A stretch of 64,000 nucleotides of DNA from Salipiger bermudensis (GTDB taxonomy: Bacteria > Pseudomonadota > Alphaproteobacteria > Rhodobacterales > Rhodobacteraceae): assembly GCF_019801965.1 (NCBI RefSeq), contig NZ_JAHVIA010000001.1:682001-746000 (forward strand), given 5' to 3'. The translations under genes and the position numbers were made by a program. Below the pieces are notes generated by a model. It was not told where the DNA came from. It saw nothing but the letters and a program-made list of their open reading frames with translations, and searched no databases. The stretch's first letter is position 1; every line of letters begins with the position of its first letter. This document shows positions 51,474 through 59,912 of the stretch, piece by piece.

Positions 51474-52210
51474 CTTGTGTCCTCCAGGAGCAGGGTTTTG
51501 AGCGCCGAACGGGTCTCGGCCAGGGCGGCCTCGCTGCGCCCGGCGCGGGGGGTGGGAATGGCGATGTCGGCGATGATCCGGCCAGGGCCCCTGGCCATGA
51601 CCAGCACCCGGTCGGCGATCTGGGTCGCTTCGAAGAGATCGTGGGTGACCATCAGCACGGCGCGCGGCGTCTCTTCCAGTCGGGTGAGGAGCCAGTCCTG
51701 CATGGCCAGCCGCGTCACCGCGTCGAGCGCCGAGAACGGCTCGTCGAGCAGCATCACGTCGGCCTTTTGCACCAGCGTGCGCAGCACAGCGGCGCGCTGG
51801 CGCATGCCGCCGGAGAGCTGGTCGGGAAAGCTCTGCTCATGCCCCGCGAGGCCGAAGGCCGGGAACAGCGCCTGAACTTCGCGCCGCGCCACGGCGCGCG
51901 CGCTGCCGCGGATCTCGAGGCCGAGCGCGGCGTTTTCCAGGATGGTGAGCCAGGGAAACAGCGTGTCCTGCTGCGGCTGGTAGGCGATGGCCCGGTCGGG
52001 CAGCGTCAGCGCCACCCCGTCCAGCCGTGCCTCTCCGGTGACCCGCAGCTCTGGCGCGAGCACGCCGGCCAGCCATTTCAGCACCGAGCTCTTGCCGCAG
52101 CCCGAGGGGCCGATCAGACAGGTGAGCCGCCCGGTGGCGAGGGTGAGAGATAGGTCTTCCACGAGGGCCGTCTCCCCGGCATGGATGTTCAGCCGACAGA
52201 CCTCAAGCAT
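51470..52210 (-). CDS. thiZ: HMP/thiamine-precursor ABC transporter ATPase
   Basis: A 246-residue ATPase with Walker A GPSGCGKSS, Q-loop YQPQQDTLFPW, signature LSGGMRQR, Walker B VMLLDEPFSALDA and switch MVTHDLFEA. It energises the ThiX permease. It overlaps both neighbours (permease by eight bases, thiY by four). Confidence 0.92.
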   Translation of the reverse strand: MLEVCRLNIHAGETALVEDLSLTLATGRLTCLIGPSGCGKSSVLKWLAGVLAPELRVTGEARLDGVALTLPDRAIAYQPQQDTLFPWLTILENAALGLEIRGSARAVARREVQALFPAFGLAGHEQSFPDQLSGGMRQRAAVLRTLVQKADVMLLDEPFSALDAVTRLAMQDWLLTRLEETPRAVLMVTHDLFEATQIADRVLVMARGPGRIIADIAIPTPRAGRSEAALAETRSALKTLLLEDTR

Positions 52211-52964
52211 CGCGCGCCCCCCGGAAGCGGCGCCCGGTCGCGCGGTCGACGAGCTGGATCAGTGCCAGCAGCGACAGCGTCAGCAGGGCCGAGACCACCA
52301 CCGCCGAGAGCACCAGATCGGCTCGGAAGGTGTTTTTCGCGGTCAGGATGTAGATGCCGAGCCCGCGCCGCGCGCCGGCATACTCGGCGAAGATCGTCGC
52401 CACGATGGCATAGGTCGCCGAGATCCTGAGCCCGGCGAAGAAATGCCCGCGCGCGGAGGGCAGCGTGGCGCGGCGGAACACCTGCCAGCGCCCGGCCCCC
52501 ATCGAGACGAGCTGATCGCGGAACGCCCGCGGCAGGGTCGCGTAGCCGGCCATCAGGCTCACCACCATGGGGAAGAAGGTCACCAGGATGACGAGCAGCA
52601 CTTTCGGCAGCAGCCCGAAGCCGAACCACAGCACCATCAGCGGCGCCAGCGCCACGATCGGTACGGTCTGGCTGGCGACAAGCAGCGGCAGGAGCCCGCG
52701 CCGCAACCAGCCAGCGAAATGCAGCAGCACCGACAGGACGACGGCGAAGAGCACAGAGAGGCCGAACCCCACCGTTGCGACCCCGATGGTCGCTGCCGCA
52801 TGCGTGGCGATCCGGCGGCGCTCGATCCAGAGGCCGTTCGCCACGTCGCTCGGCGCCGGCAGGACCAGCGGCGAGGCGCCGCTCAGGGTGACGTAGCCCT
52901 CCCATCCGACAAGGAAGGCCACGGCCAGCAGCAGGGCCGGAAGGATATGTCGCAGAAACACCAT
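52203..52964 (-). CDS. thiX: HMP/thiamine-precursor ABC transporter permease
   Basis: A 253-residue BPD_transp_1 permease with an N-terminal helix and the coupling loop MGAGRWQVFRRATLPSARGHFFAGLRI. Only one permease gene is present, so the transporter likely uses a homodimer, unlike the two-permease pyrimidine system at 18-20 kb. It follows ykoF by 49 bases. Confidence 0.92.
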   Translation of the reverse strand: MVFLRHILPALLLAVAFLVGWEGYVTLSGASPLVLPAPSDVANGLWIERRRIATHAAATIGVATVGFGLSVLFAVVLSVLLHFAGWLRRGLLPLLVASQTVPIVALAPLMVLWFGFGLLPKVLLVILVTFFPMVVSLMAGYATLPRAFRDQLVSMGAGRWQVFRRATLPSARGHFFAGLRISATYAIVATIFAEYAGARRGLGIYILTAKNTFRADLVLSAVVVSALLTLSLLALIQLVDRATGRRFRGARDA

Positions 52965-53013
52965 GCATTACCGAACGGCGCGGACGCGTAAGCGCCCTGC
53001 CGTCCCTGCGCGA

Positions 53014-53625
53014 TCAGCGCAGGCTGGGGCTGTTGGCGGAGGCGGTCAGGTCGATGGTGACATGGCCCTGCGCTGGCCCGAAGCGCAGGAAGGCCTGCTG
53101 CAGGGTCGCGAACACCGCGCCGGCATCGCCGCGCAGCCGGGTGCAGAAGTTCTTCGAGCGCAGGAAGGTGCCGCTCTTCTTCAGGAAATCGATGCAACCA
53201 TAGATCTCTTCCATGTGGTCGCCGCCACCCATGACGTAGAGCGAGAACTGCACGTCGATCTCGACGCCGGCGACGGGCGCGCCGGTCACCGCCTCGGCCG
53301 CCAGCGCCTGCCGCTCCGCGAGACCTTGCTCCTGGGCGCGCTCCAGCGCCTCGCAGCGGCAGCTCGGGTCATCGGGCTCGCCGGGGCAACCACGCGACAG
53401 GGTGACATGCATGGTCACGTGCTCGGGGCGGCGGGCGGCGGCAGCGAACAGATCTCGGATTGCCGCGAAGAGCGCCTCGGGCGCACCGACCATCAGGGTC
53501 GACATGTCGTCGGTCTCGATCCGCAGGTCGGAACGGTAGGAGGTGAGGGCTTCGAGCCCGTCGGTGATGACCGCCACGAAATCGGACGTCATCGGATATA
53601 GCGACACTTGCGCGCCTATGAACAT
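53014..53625 (-). CDS. ykoF: YkoF-family thiamine/HMP-binding protein
   Basis: A 203-residue protein with two repeats of the YkoF fold: FIGAQVSLYPMTSDFVAVITDGLEAL and, in the second half, VEIDVQFSLYVMGGGDHMEEIYGCIDFLKKS. YkoF of Bacillus binds thiamine and is linked to HMP uptake. An unusual Cys/acidic linker (CPGEPDDPSCRCEA) separates the halves. The ATG at 53625 is nine to eleven bases after the riboswitch; its GAGG ribosome site lies within the riboswitch 3' end. It leads the operon ykoF-thiX-thiZ-thiY. Confidence 0.9.
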   Translation of the reverse strand: MFIGAQVSLYPMTSDFVAVITDGLEALTSYRSDLRIETDDMSTLMVGAPEALFAAIRDLFAAAARRPEHVTMHVTLSRGCPGEPDDPSCRCEALERAQEQGLAERQALAAEAVTGAPVAGVEIDVQFSLYVMGGGDHMEEIYGCIDFLKKSGTFLRSKNFCTRLRGDAGAVFATLQQAFLRFGPAQGHVTIDLTASANSPSLR

Positions 53626-53632
53626 GATAGCA

Positions 53633-53720
53633 CCTCGCTCCGCTGGTATTATCCAGATCAGCTGTAAGAGGGTTCGCGCGATCGCGCATCTCAGCCCCGG
53701 AAAGGAGCACCCCTGGTTAT
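53633..53720 (-). promoter_or_regulatory. TPP riboswitch (THI element)
   Basis: Read on the minus strand, the conserved thi-box parts occur in order: ACCAGGGGTGC, GGGGCTGAGATG, a variable stem GCGCGATCGCGC, AACCCTC, then CTGATCTGGATAATACCAGC and GGAGCGAGG. The ribosome site GAGG (53633-53636) is inside the 3' end, which suggests that TPP binding blocks translation of ykoF. Confidence 0.95.
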
Positions 53721-53859
53721 GTGCGGCCACCCTGTGCCAGCGCGGATGGGATGTCAACCGGGGGTCGGAAAGCGCCAGGAGAGCGGCGGCGACTTAAAAA
53801 CCGCGCGCTCCGGTGCTATCATCGCGGGCACCCAGACCGCTGGTGCGAGGCCGTTGCCG

Positions 53860-54822
53860 ATGCCGCCGTTTCCAAGACCGCCGTTCAGCTTCTCCTACGA
53901 TCCCGCCGTGGAGATCGATCGTCTCCGCGCCTGGCGCGACACCGAGCCCGGGCGCGCCATCCCCGCGCGACAGGACGGCAAGCTGCTGCTCGGCAGCTGG
54001 AACATCGCCAATTTCGGCGATGCCGCGCAGCCGCGCAGCGATGACGACCTCCGCATCATGGCCGAGATCCTGAGCTGGTTCGATCTCATCGCCATCCAGG
54101 AGGTGAAGGAGGACCTGAGTGATTTCCGGCGCTTGCAGGCGGCGCTCTCGCCCGGCTACGGCGCAGTGCTCTCCGACCAGGCCGGCAATGACGAGCGCAT
54201 GGTCTTCCTCTTCGACACCACCCGCGTGAGCCGGCTAGAGCTGGCGGGAGAGATCGCCATTCCGCCGGCGGCGCATCGCTACATCAAGCTGCCGACCACC
54301 AAGCAGAGCTTCCACGGCTTTGACCGCAATCCCTATGCGGTGGCCTTCCGTGCCGGCCAGCGCGAGTTCACCGTGGTCAATGCGCATCTCTATTTCGGCA
54401 AGGACAACGGCCATTCCCGCAACCGCCGTGCGCTGGAATGCTATGCGCTCGGCCGCTGGGCCGATCTGCGCCAGCGCCGCGGGCGGGCCTATTCGGAGAA
54501 CGTGGTGGTGATCGGAGATCTCAACATGCCCGCGACGGAGCCGGGCGATCCGGTCTTCGATGCCCTGACCCGGCGCGGGCTGCACATTCCCGAGCACCAG
54601 ACCCGCATCGGCACGGTGATCGGCGGCGACAACCAGTATGATCAGCTCGCCTTCCTGCCGGGCGATGCCGGGCGGGCCTTTATCACCGACGGGGTCTTCG
54701 ATTTCGATGGCGCGGTCTTCGGCGATCTGTGGACGGCGCGCGGCGCTCAGCCCTTCGACGCCTTCGTCCGCTTTCACATTTCCGATCACCGGCCGATCTG
54801 GGCCCAGTTCGACACCGGTTGA
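53860..54822 (+). CDS. Endonuclease/exonuclease/phosphatase-family protein
   Basis: A 320-residue protein with the DNase I-like fold: GSWNIANFG near residue 46, AIQEVKE near 75, VNAHLYFGKDNG, VVIGDLNMPATEPG and the C-terminal ISDHRPIWAQF. These give the usual metal Glu, the catalytic His and Asp/Asn. No signal peptide is seen. The natural substrate (nucleic acid or phosphoester) is unknown. GAGG nine bases upstream supports the start, which is divergent from the riboswitch operon. Confidence 0.85.
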   Translation: MPPFPRPPFSFSYDPAVEIDRLRAWRDTEPGRAIPARQDGKLLLGSWNIANFGDAAQPRSDDDLRIMAEILSWFDLIAIQEVKEDLSDFRRLQAALSPGYGAVLSDQAGNDERMVFLFDTTRVSRLELAGEIAIPPAAHRYIKLPTTKQSFHGFDRNPYAVAFRAGQREFTVVNAHLYFGKDNGHSRNRRALECYALGRWADLRQRRGRAYSENVVVIGDLNMPATEPGDPVFDALTRRGLHIPEHQTRIGTVIGGDNQYDQLAFLPGDAGRAFITDGVFDFDGAVFGDLWTARGAQPFDAFVRFHISDHRPIWAQFDTG

Positions 54823-54967
54823 TGGCCCGCGACACACCGAAAGACGGCCCGCGCGCACCGCTCCGCAAGATGGTGCGTGGGCGGCACGACATGATATCGC
54901 GCCGCCTTGAACCGACGCGGCGACCGGACCGATGCCTGCCGTGCCCGGCTTGCTGTCCTCGTCGCCC

Positions 54968-55846
54968 CTATTGCGCCGCGATGGCGCCGTCCTCGTCGCG
55001 CTCGACCATCAGCGTACGCGTCGGGAAGGGGATGTCGACCCCGTGCTGGTCGAGCGCTTCCTTCACCTTGCGCTTCATGTCGGCCTGGTACTGGAAGTAA
55101 TCGGCGCTCTCGACCCAGACCCGGACGAGGAAATCGACCGAGCTGTCGTTGAGGTTGTTGACCTGGATGAAGGGCTCGGGATCGGATTTCGAGCGCTCAT
55201 CGGCCATGATAGTGCTCAGGATCACCTCTTCGGCGGTCTTGAGATTGGCACCGTAACCCACGCCGAAGGTCCATTCCGCGCGGCGGGTGCTGTAGACGGA
55301 GTAGTTCTCGATCACGTTGCCCCAGATCGAGGCGTTGGGCACGATTACCTGGGTATTGCCGATCGAGGCCAGCTCGGTGGTGTTGAGGGTAATGTCCTTC
55401 ACCGTGCCCATCTCGCCGGCCACCTCGATGAAATCGCCGAGCTTGAAGGGCCGGAAGACGATGATCATCACCCCTGCGGCGACATTCGACAGCGTGCCCT
55501 GCAGCGCCAGTCCGACGGCAAGACCGGCGGCGCCCAGCGCGGCGATGATCGAGGTCGTCTGGATACCGAGATTGTTCAGCACGATCAGCCCGGTGAAGAC
55601 CAGCACCACGTAGCGGGCGATCTGGCCGAGGAAGGCGAAGAGTGTGTCGTCGAGCCGCGCACTGCGCTTCGAGATCGCCACCACCCGGCGGCGGACCCAA
55701 CCGGCAATGAGGAAGCCGACGAGAAGGATCAGCAGCCCGGTGACCACGTTGCCGAGGATTCCCGCGAGGAAATCCAGGGTGAGCACGTCCGACAGGGAAG
55801 TGCCGTTGTAGATCTCGGTATTCATGACATTGTCGAGCTGTTCCAT
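54968..55846 (-). CDS. Small-conductance mechanosensitive channel (MscS family)
   Basis: A 292-residue channel with three helices. The pore helix is glycine/alanine rich (IIAALGAAGLAVGLALQGTLSNVAAGVMIIVFRPF) at about residues 95-130. A beta domain (GDFIEVAGEMGTVKDITLNTTEL) and a C-terminal alpha/beta domain follow. It opens under membrane tension to release solutes on hypo-osmotic shock. The length is close to E. coli MscS (286). It is divergent from map. Confidence 0.94.
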   Translation of the reverse strand: MEQLDNVMNTEIYNGTSLSDVLTLDFLAGILGNVVTGLLILLVGFLIAGWVRRRVVAISKRSARLDDTLFAFLGQIARYVVLVFTGLIVLNNLGIQTTSIIAALGAAGLAVGLALQGTLSNVAAGVMIIVFRPFKLGDFIEVAGEMGTVKDITLNTTELASIGNTQVIVPNASIWGNVIENYSVYSTRRAEWTFGVGYGANLKTAEEVILSTIMADERSKSDPEPFIQVNNLNDSSVDFLVRVWVESADYFQYQADMKRKVKEALDQHGVDIPFPTRTLMVERDEDGAIAAQ

Positions 55847-55998
55847 CGTCCCTCGTCCGGTTTATCGCGTTATGGCATCGTTCCTGACGCTCTCATGGGC
55901 AACACGCAAGGGGAGAGCGGGGTTCCGGCGGTCCCCTCTGGCAAAGCGGCGCGCGAGGGTTTAAGTAACGAACTCGAATTCAAACGGAGCGCGCAGCC

Positions 55999-56853
55999 TT
56001 GAGACATGACACCGGCGGACGCCTCACCCGCGATGGCATCCGCATTCACGACCCCGAAGATTTTGCCGGCATGCACGCCGCCGGCGCCGTCGCCGCGAAG
56101 ATCCTCGACGACGTCGCGCCGCATGTGCAGCCCGGCCAGACCACCGGTGGTCTCGAAGCGGTGATCCGCGCCGCGGTCGAGGCCTCGGGAGCGACCTCGG
56201 CCACCATCGGCTATCGCGGCTACCAGCACGCCAGCTGCATCTCGGTGAACCACGTGGTCTGCCACGGCATCCCGGGCAGCAAGATCCCCAAGTGGAAGAA
56301 CGACAACCACGCCCGCATCGATGACACGCTGCTCGACGGCGACATCCTCAACATCGATGTCACCGTGATCGTCGATGGCTGGTACGGCGACACCAGCCGG
56401 ATGTACGTCGCCGGCGAGGCCAAGCCCTATGCCCAGCGCCTGATCCAGGTGACACATGACGCGCTGATGATCGGCATCGAGCAGGTCAAGCCCGGCAACA
56501 CCTTCGGCGATATCGGCCACGCCATCCAGAGCTTCGTCGAGGGCCACCGCATGTCGGTGGTGCGCGATTTCTGCGGCCACGGCCTTGGCCGGGTGTTCCA
56601 CGCGCCGCCCAACGTCCTGCATTACGGCCGTGCCGGCAGCGGACCGCAGCTCGAGGAAGGCATGTTCTTCACCATCGAGCCGATGGTCAATCTCGGCCGC
56701 CCCGAGACCAAGGTGCTGAAGGACGAGTGGACCGCGATCACCCGCGACAAATCGCTCTCGGCCCAGTTCGAGCATTCGGTCGGCGTCACCGCCGACGGGG
56801 TCGAGATCTTCACCCCCTCCCCCGGCGGCCTGTTCCACCCGACCTCTGTATAA
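55999..56853 (+). CDS. map: Type I methionine aminopeptidase
   Basis: Removes the initiator methionine from proteins after deformylation. The metal ligands are visible in NIDVTVIVDGWYGDTSR (two Asp), CGHGLGRVFH (His), FFTIEPMV (Glu) and FEHSVGV (Glu). The 284 residues exceed the usual 260-270 because of about 14 extra residues (IPKWKNDNHARIDDT) just before the first ligand strand. The best start is a TTG with GGAG nine bases upstream; no ATG lies before the conserved GIRIHDPEDFAGM. It complements the deformylases at 6-8 kb. Confidence 0.94.
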   Translation: MRHDTGGRLTRDGIRIHDPEDFAGMHAAGAVAAKILDDVAPHVQPGQTTGGLEAVIRAAVEASGATSATIGYRGYQHASCISVNHVVCHGIPGSKIPKWKNDNHARIDDTLLDGDILNIDVTVIVDGWYGDTSRMYVAGEAKPYAQRLIQVTHDALMIGIEQVKPGNTFGDIGHAIQSFVEGHRMSVVRDFCGHGLGRVFHAPPNVLHYGRAGSGPQLEEGMFFTIEPMVNLGRPETKVLKDEWTAITRDKSLSAQFEHSVGVTADGVEIFTPSPGGLFHPTSV

Positions 56854-56962
56854 GCTCGGGCGCCCGCTGAACGGCCGATGCGGTGGCGGTGACGCCGCCG
56901 CTTTGGACTGGGTTTGGGGAAAGGCGCTTTTGGGTGACCTGGGGCGCTGCGGTCGCGGGCGC

Positions 56963-57040
56963 GCCGGTTCGGGGGCGCTGCCCCCGTCCGCGCGGAGCGC
57001 GGACTCCCCCGGAGTATTTTTGACGAAGAGAAGACAGGGG
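56963..57040. repeat. Dispersed intergenic GC-rich element, copy D
   Basis: Between convergent map and sfsA lies GGGGGCGCTGCCCCC, a spacer, then CCCCGGAGTATTTTTGACGA continuing AGAGAAG. The order and orientation match C1. The rest of the 280-base gap shows no gene. Confidence 0.6.
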
Positions 57041-57135
57041 TGCAGGTGGTGGGTGCCGTCACCGCTGGCCCTGCGCTGCGGTGCTGTCTCTGAGACGACG
57101 GGCTGCCTGTGACAGGTTGGGCGCGGGCGTTTCCG

Positions 57136-57843
57136 TCAGGCGGCGCGGAAGGGGAGCGGCCTGCCGAGCGTGACGCCCTCCTGGGTGATGGCGCAGTCGA
57201 AGGCCAGCACCTCGACACCGCGGGCGGTGGCCTCGGAGAAGGCTGCCGAATAGGTCGGGTCGAGATCGGCGGCGAGGGTGACCTCGCTGCAATCGGTGCG
57301 CTGCACGAGGTAGAGCATCACCGCGCGGTGACCGGCCTCGGCCATGGCGGCGAGCTCGGCGAGGTGCTTGGCGCCGCGGGCGGTGACGCTGTCGGGGAAC
57401 TCGGCGAGGCCGGGCTGGCGCGACAGCGTGACGGACTTGACCTCGACATAGGTGTCGGGGCGGCCCTCGGCGGTCAGCAGGAAATCGATACGGCTGTTCG
57501 CGCCGTATTTCACCTCCGGGCGCACGCTGTCGTAGCCCTCGAGCCCGGCCACCCTGCCTTCGGTGAGGGCGGCGCGCAGCATGCGGTTCGGCACGCCGGT
57601 GTCGACACCGGTGAAGGCGCCGTTCTCGTGCTCGACCAGCCGCCAGGCGTATTTCAGCTTGCGCTTCGGGTCGTCATTGGGCTCGAGCCAGATCGTCAGC
57701 CCCTCGTCCTTCAGCCCCAACATGCTGCCCGGATTGGCGACGTGGGCGGTGATCTCGCGCCCGTCCTCGAGCCGTGCATCGGCGAGGAAGCGTTTGTAGC
57801 GGCGCAGCAAAACGGCGCGGACGAGAGGGGTTTGAAAGCGCAT
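57136..57843 (-). CDS. sfsA: DNA/RNA nuclease SfsA
   Basis: A 235-residue SfsA-family protein. The N-terminal OB-like part holds RYKRFLADARLEDGREITAHVANPGSM, and the nuclease-like core holds NSRIDFLL and TYVEVKSVTL, a PD-(D/E)xK-type arrangement. The family was first noted in maltose gene regulation; a nuclease activity is now annotated. It is divergent from the cinA-like gene by 48 bases. Confidence 0.92.
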   Translation of the reverse strand: MRFQTPLVRAVLLRRYKRFLADARLEDGREITAHVANPGSMLGLKDEGLTIWLEPNDDPKRKLKYAWRLVEHENGAFTGVDTGVPNRMLRAALTEGRVAGLEGYDSVRPEVKYGANSRIDFLLTAEGRPDTYVEVKSVTLSRQPGLAEFPDSVTARGAKHLAELAAMAEAGHRAVMLYLVQRTDCSEVTLAADLDPTYSAAFSEATARGVEVLAFDCAITQEGVTLGRPLPFRAA

Positions 57844-57891
57844 GGCGCGGGCCTATACCATTGCGTGAGGCGCGCCAAGAAGGACAGTTCG

Positions 57892-58614
57892 ATGACCAAT
57901 CCCACCGCAGCGATGATCGTGATCGGGGACGAGATCCTCTCGGGCCGCACCCGCGACAGCAACATGAACCACCTCGCCCGCGAGCTCACCAAGGTGGGCA
58001 TCACGCTGCGCGAGGCGCGCGTGGTCTCCGACGACCGCGACGCCATCATCGACGCCATCAATGCGCTGCGGGCGCAGGTCGACCACGTTTTCACCTCGGG
58101 TGGCATCGGGCCGACCCATGACGACATCACCGCCGATTGCATCGCCGCCGCCTTCGGCGTCTCGATCGACATCCGCGAGGATGCCTACGCGCTCCTGGCC
58201 GCGCATTACGAGCGCCAGGGCTCTGAATTCAACGCCGCGCGGCAGCGCATGGCGCGGATCCCCGAGGGCGCGGTGCTGATCGAGAACCCGGTGTCGATCG
58301 CGCCGGGCTTCGCGATGGAGAACGTCCATGTGATGGCCGGGGTGCCGGCGGTGTTCGAGGCGATGGTGGCCAGCGTGCTGCCCAAGCTCACCGGCGGCGC
58401 GCCGCTCTTGTCGCAGAACCTGCGCATCGAGCGCGGCGAGGGCGAGATCGCCGGGCCGCTCTCGGAGCTGGCATCGGAATTCACCGACCTCTCGATCGGC
58501 TCCTACCCGTTCCAGAAGAACGGCATCTACGGCGCCAACATCGTCATCCGCGGCGCCGACGGGGCCCGTGTCGATGCCGCGATGACCAGGCTCTGCGAGA
58601 TGTTCCCGGCATGA
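57892..58614 (+). CDS. CinA-type molybdopterin-binding domain protein
   Basis: A 240-residue protein equal to the N-terminal (MoCF_biosynth) half of CinA: MIVIGDEILSGRTRDSNMNHLARELTKVGI and FTSGGIGPTHDDITADCIAAAFG, with VMAGVPAVFEAMV further on. The C-terminal pyrophosphatase/deamidase domain of full CinA is missing, as in many alphaproteobacterial homologues. GAAGGA upstream supports the start. The gene overlaps the following GNAT gene by four bases. Confidence 0.9.
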   Translation: MTNPTAAMIVIGDEILSGRTRDSNMNHLARELTKVGITLREARVVSDDRDAIIDAINALRAQVDHVFTSGGIGPTHDDITADCIAAAFGVSIDIREDAYALLAAHYERQGSEFNAARQRMARIPEGAVLIENPVSIAPGFAMENVHVMAGVPAVFEAMVASVLPKLTGGAPLLSQNLRIERGEGEIAGPLSELASEFTDLSIGSYPFQKNGIYGANIVIRGADGARVDAAMTRLCEMFPA

Positions 58615-59339
58615 GCGCGCCCGGCCTGACCCGGCTCTACGACGCGATCGACGGCACCTGGCCCGCCGCGAACGTGATCGAGGCCGGGCCCTGGCGCCTG
58701 CGCGACGGCGGCGGCGGCGGCAAGCGGGTCTCCTGTGCCACCGCGACGGGCGCCTGGGATCCTGACGATCTCGCCGCCGCCGAGCAGGCGATGCGGCTGA
58801 TGGGGCAGGACGCGCTGTTCATGATCCGCGCCGGCGAGGATGCGCTCGACGCCGCGCTCGCGGCCGAGGGCTACGCGGTGATCGACCCGGTCACCCTCTG
58901 GCTGGCGCCGGTGGCCAGCCTCACCGATATCGAGATTCCGCGGGTCAAGGCCTTCGCGATCTGGGAGCCGCTGGCCATCATGCACGAGATCTGGGCCGAG
59001 GGTGGCATCGGCCCGGCGCGCTACCGGGTGATGGAGCGTGCGCAGGGCCCGAAGGCGGCGATCCTCGGACGCACCGAGGACAAGCCCGCCGGCGCCGGGT
59101 TCTGCGCCATCCATGACCGTATCGCCATGGTGCATGCGCTGGAGATCCGCGCCGCCCATCGCGGCAAGGGGCTCGGCAAGTGGATGATGCGCCGCGCCGC
59201 TGCTTGGGCGCAGGAGAACGGGGCGGAATGGATCGCCGCGCTCTGCGTGAAGGAGAACGCGCCGGCCAACGGTCTCTACGCTTCCCTCGGCTTCGAGCCC
59301 GTGGGAGAGTATCACTATCGCATCAAGCCAGAGACCTGA
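58611..59339 (+). CDS. GNAT-family N-acetyltransferase
   Basis: A 242-residue protein with a divergent N-terminal half and a C-terminal GNAT domain: ALEIRAAHRGKGLGKWMMRRAAAWAQENG is the acetyl-CoA pyrophosphate loop and NGLYASLGFEPVGEYHYR the C-terminal end. The substrate is unknown. Its ATG overlaps the cinA-like stop, and the next gene begins three bases after its own stop. Confidence 0.88.
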   Translation: MSAPGLTRLYDAIDGTWPAANVIEAGPWRLRDGGGGGKRVSCATATGAWDPDDLAAAEQAMRLMGQDALFMIRAGEDALDAALAAEGYAVIDPVTLWLAPVASLTDIEIPRVKAFAIWEPLAIMHEIWAEGGIGPARYRVMERAQGPKAAILGRTEDKPAGAGFCAIHDRIAMVHALEIRAAHRGKGLGKWMMRRAAAWAQENGAEWIAALCVKENAPANGLYASLGFEPVGEYHYRIKPET

Positions 59340-59342
59340 CAC

Positions 59343-59912
59343 ATGACCAAGGACCTGCCCACCGCCCTCAACCTGCCGATGGTGGAGCCGCTGCCGCCGG
59401 AGACGCAGAAATACTTCGACATCTGCGACGAGAAGCTGGGCATGGTGCCAAATGTGCTCAAGGCCCACGCCTTCGACATCGCCAAGCTCAACACCTTCAC
59501 CGCCATGTACAACGAGCTGATGCTGGCCGACTCAGGGCTGAGCAAGCTCGAGCGCGAGATGATCGCGGTGGTGGTCTCGTCGATCAACAAGTGCTTCTAC
59601 TGCCTGACCGCCCATGGCGCCGCCGTGCGCCAGCTCTCGGGCGACCCGAAGCTCGGCGAGATGCTGGTGATGAATTGGCGCGTGGCCGACCTGCCCTATC
59701 GCCAGCGCGCTATGTTGAGCTTCGCTGAGAAGATGACCAAGGCCAGCGCCGAGATCGCCGAGTATGACCGCGAGGCGCTGCGCGACGCCGGCTTCTCCGA
59801 GCGCGACATCTGGGACATCGCCAACGTGGCGGGGTTCTTCAACATGACCAACCGGGTGGCCTCGGCGACCGACATGCGGCCGAATGACGAGTATCACGCG
59901 CAGGCTCGCTGA
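59343..59912 (+). CDS. AhpD-like carboxymuconolactone decarboxylase-family peroxidase
   Basis: A 189-residue, all-helical protein with the redox motif CFYCLTAHG (CxxC followed by the conserved His) near residues 80-88. This matches the peroxidase-related branch of the AhpD/CMD family. Such enzymes probably reduce peroxides with thiol donors. It overlaps the start of the OmpA-like gene by 29 bases in a different frame. Confidence 0.9.
   Translation: MTKDLPTALNLPMVEPLPPETQKYFDICDEKLGMVPNVLKAHAFDIAKLNTFTAMYNELMLADSGLSKLEREMIAVVVSSINKCFYCLTAHGAAVRQLSGDPKLGEMLVMNWRVADLPYRQRAMLSFAEKMTKASAEIAEYDREALRDAGFSERDIWDIANVAGFFNMTNRVASATDMRPNDEYHAQAR

Noticed and set aside
54823-54967. Small gene between the endonuclease-like and MscS genes
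   Set aside because: Short frames are present but without ribosome sites or recognisable composition; I see nothing supportable in these 145 bases.
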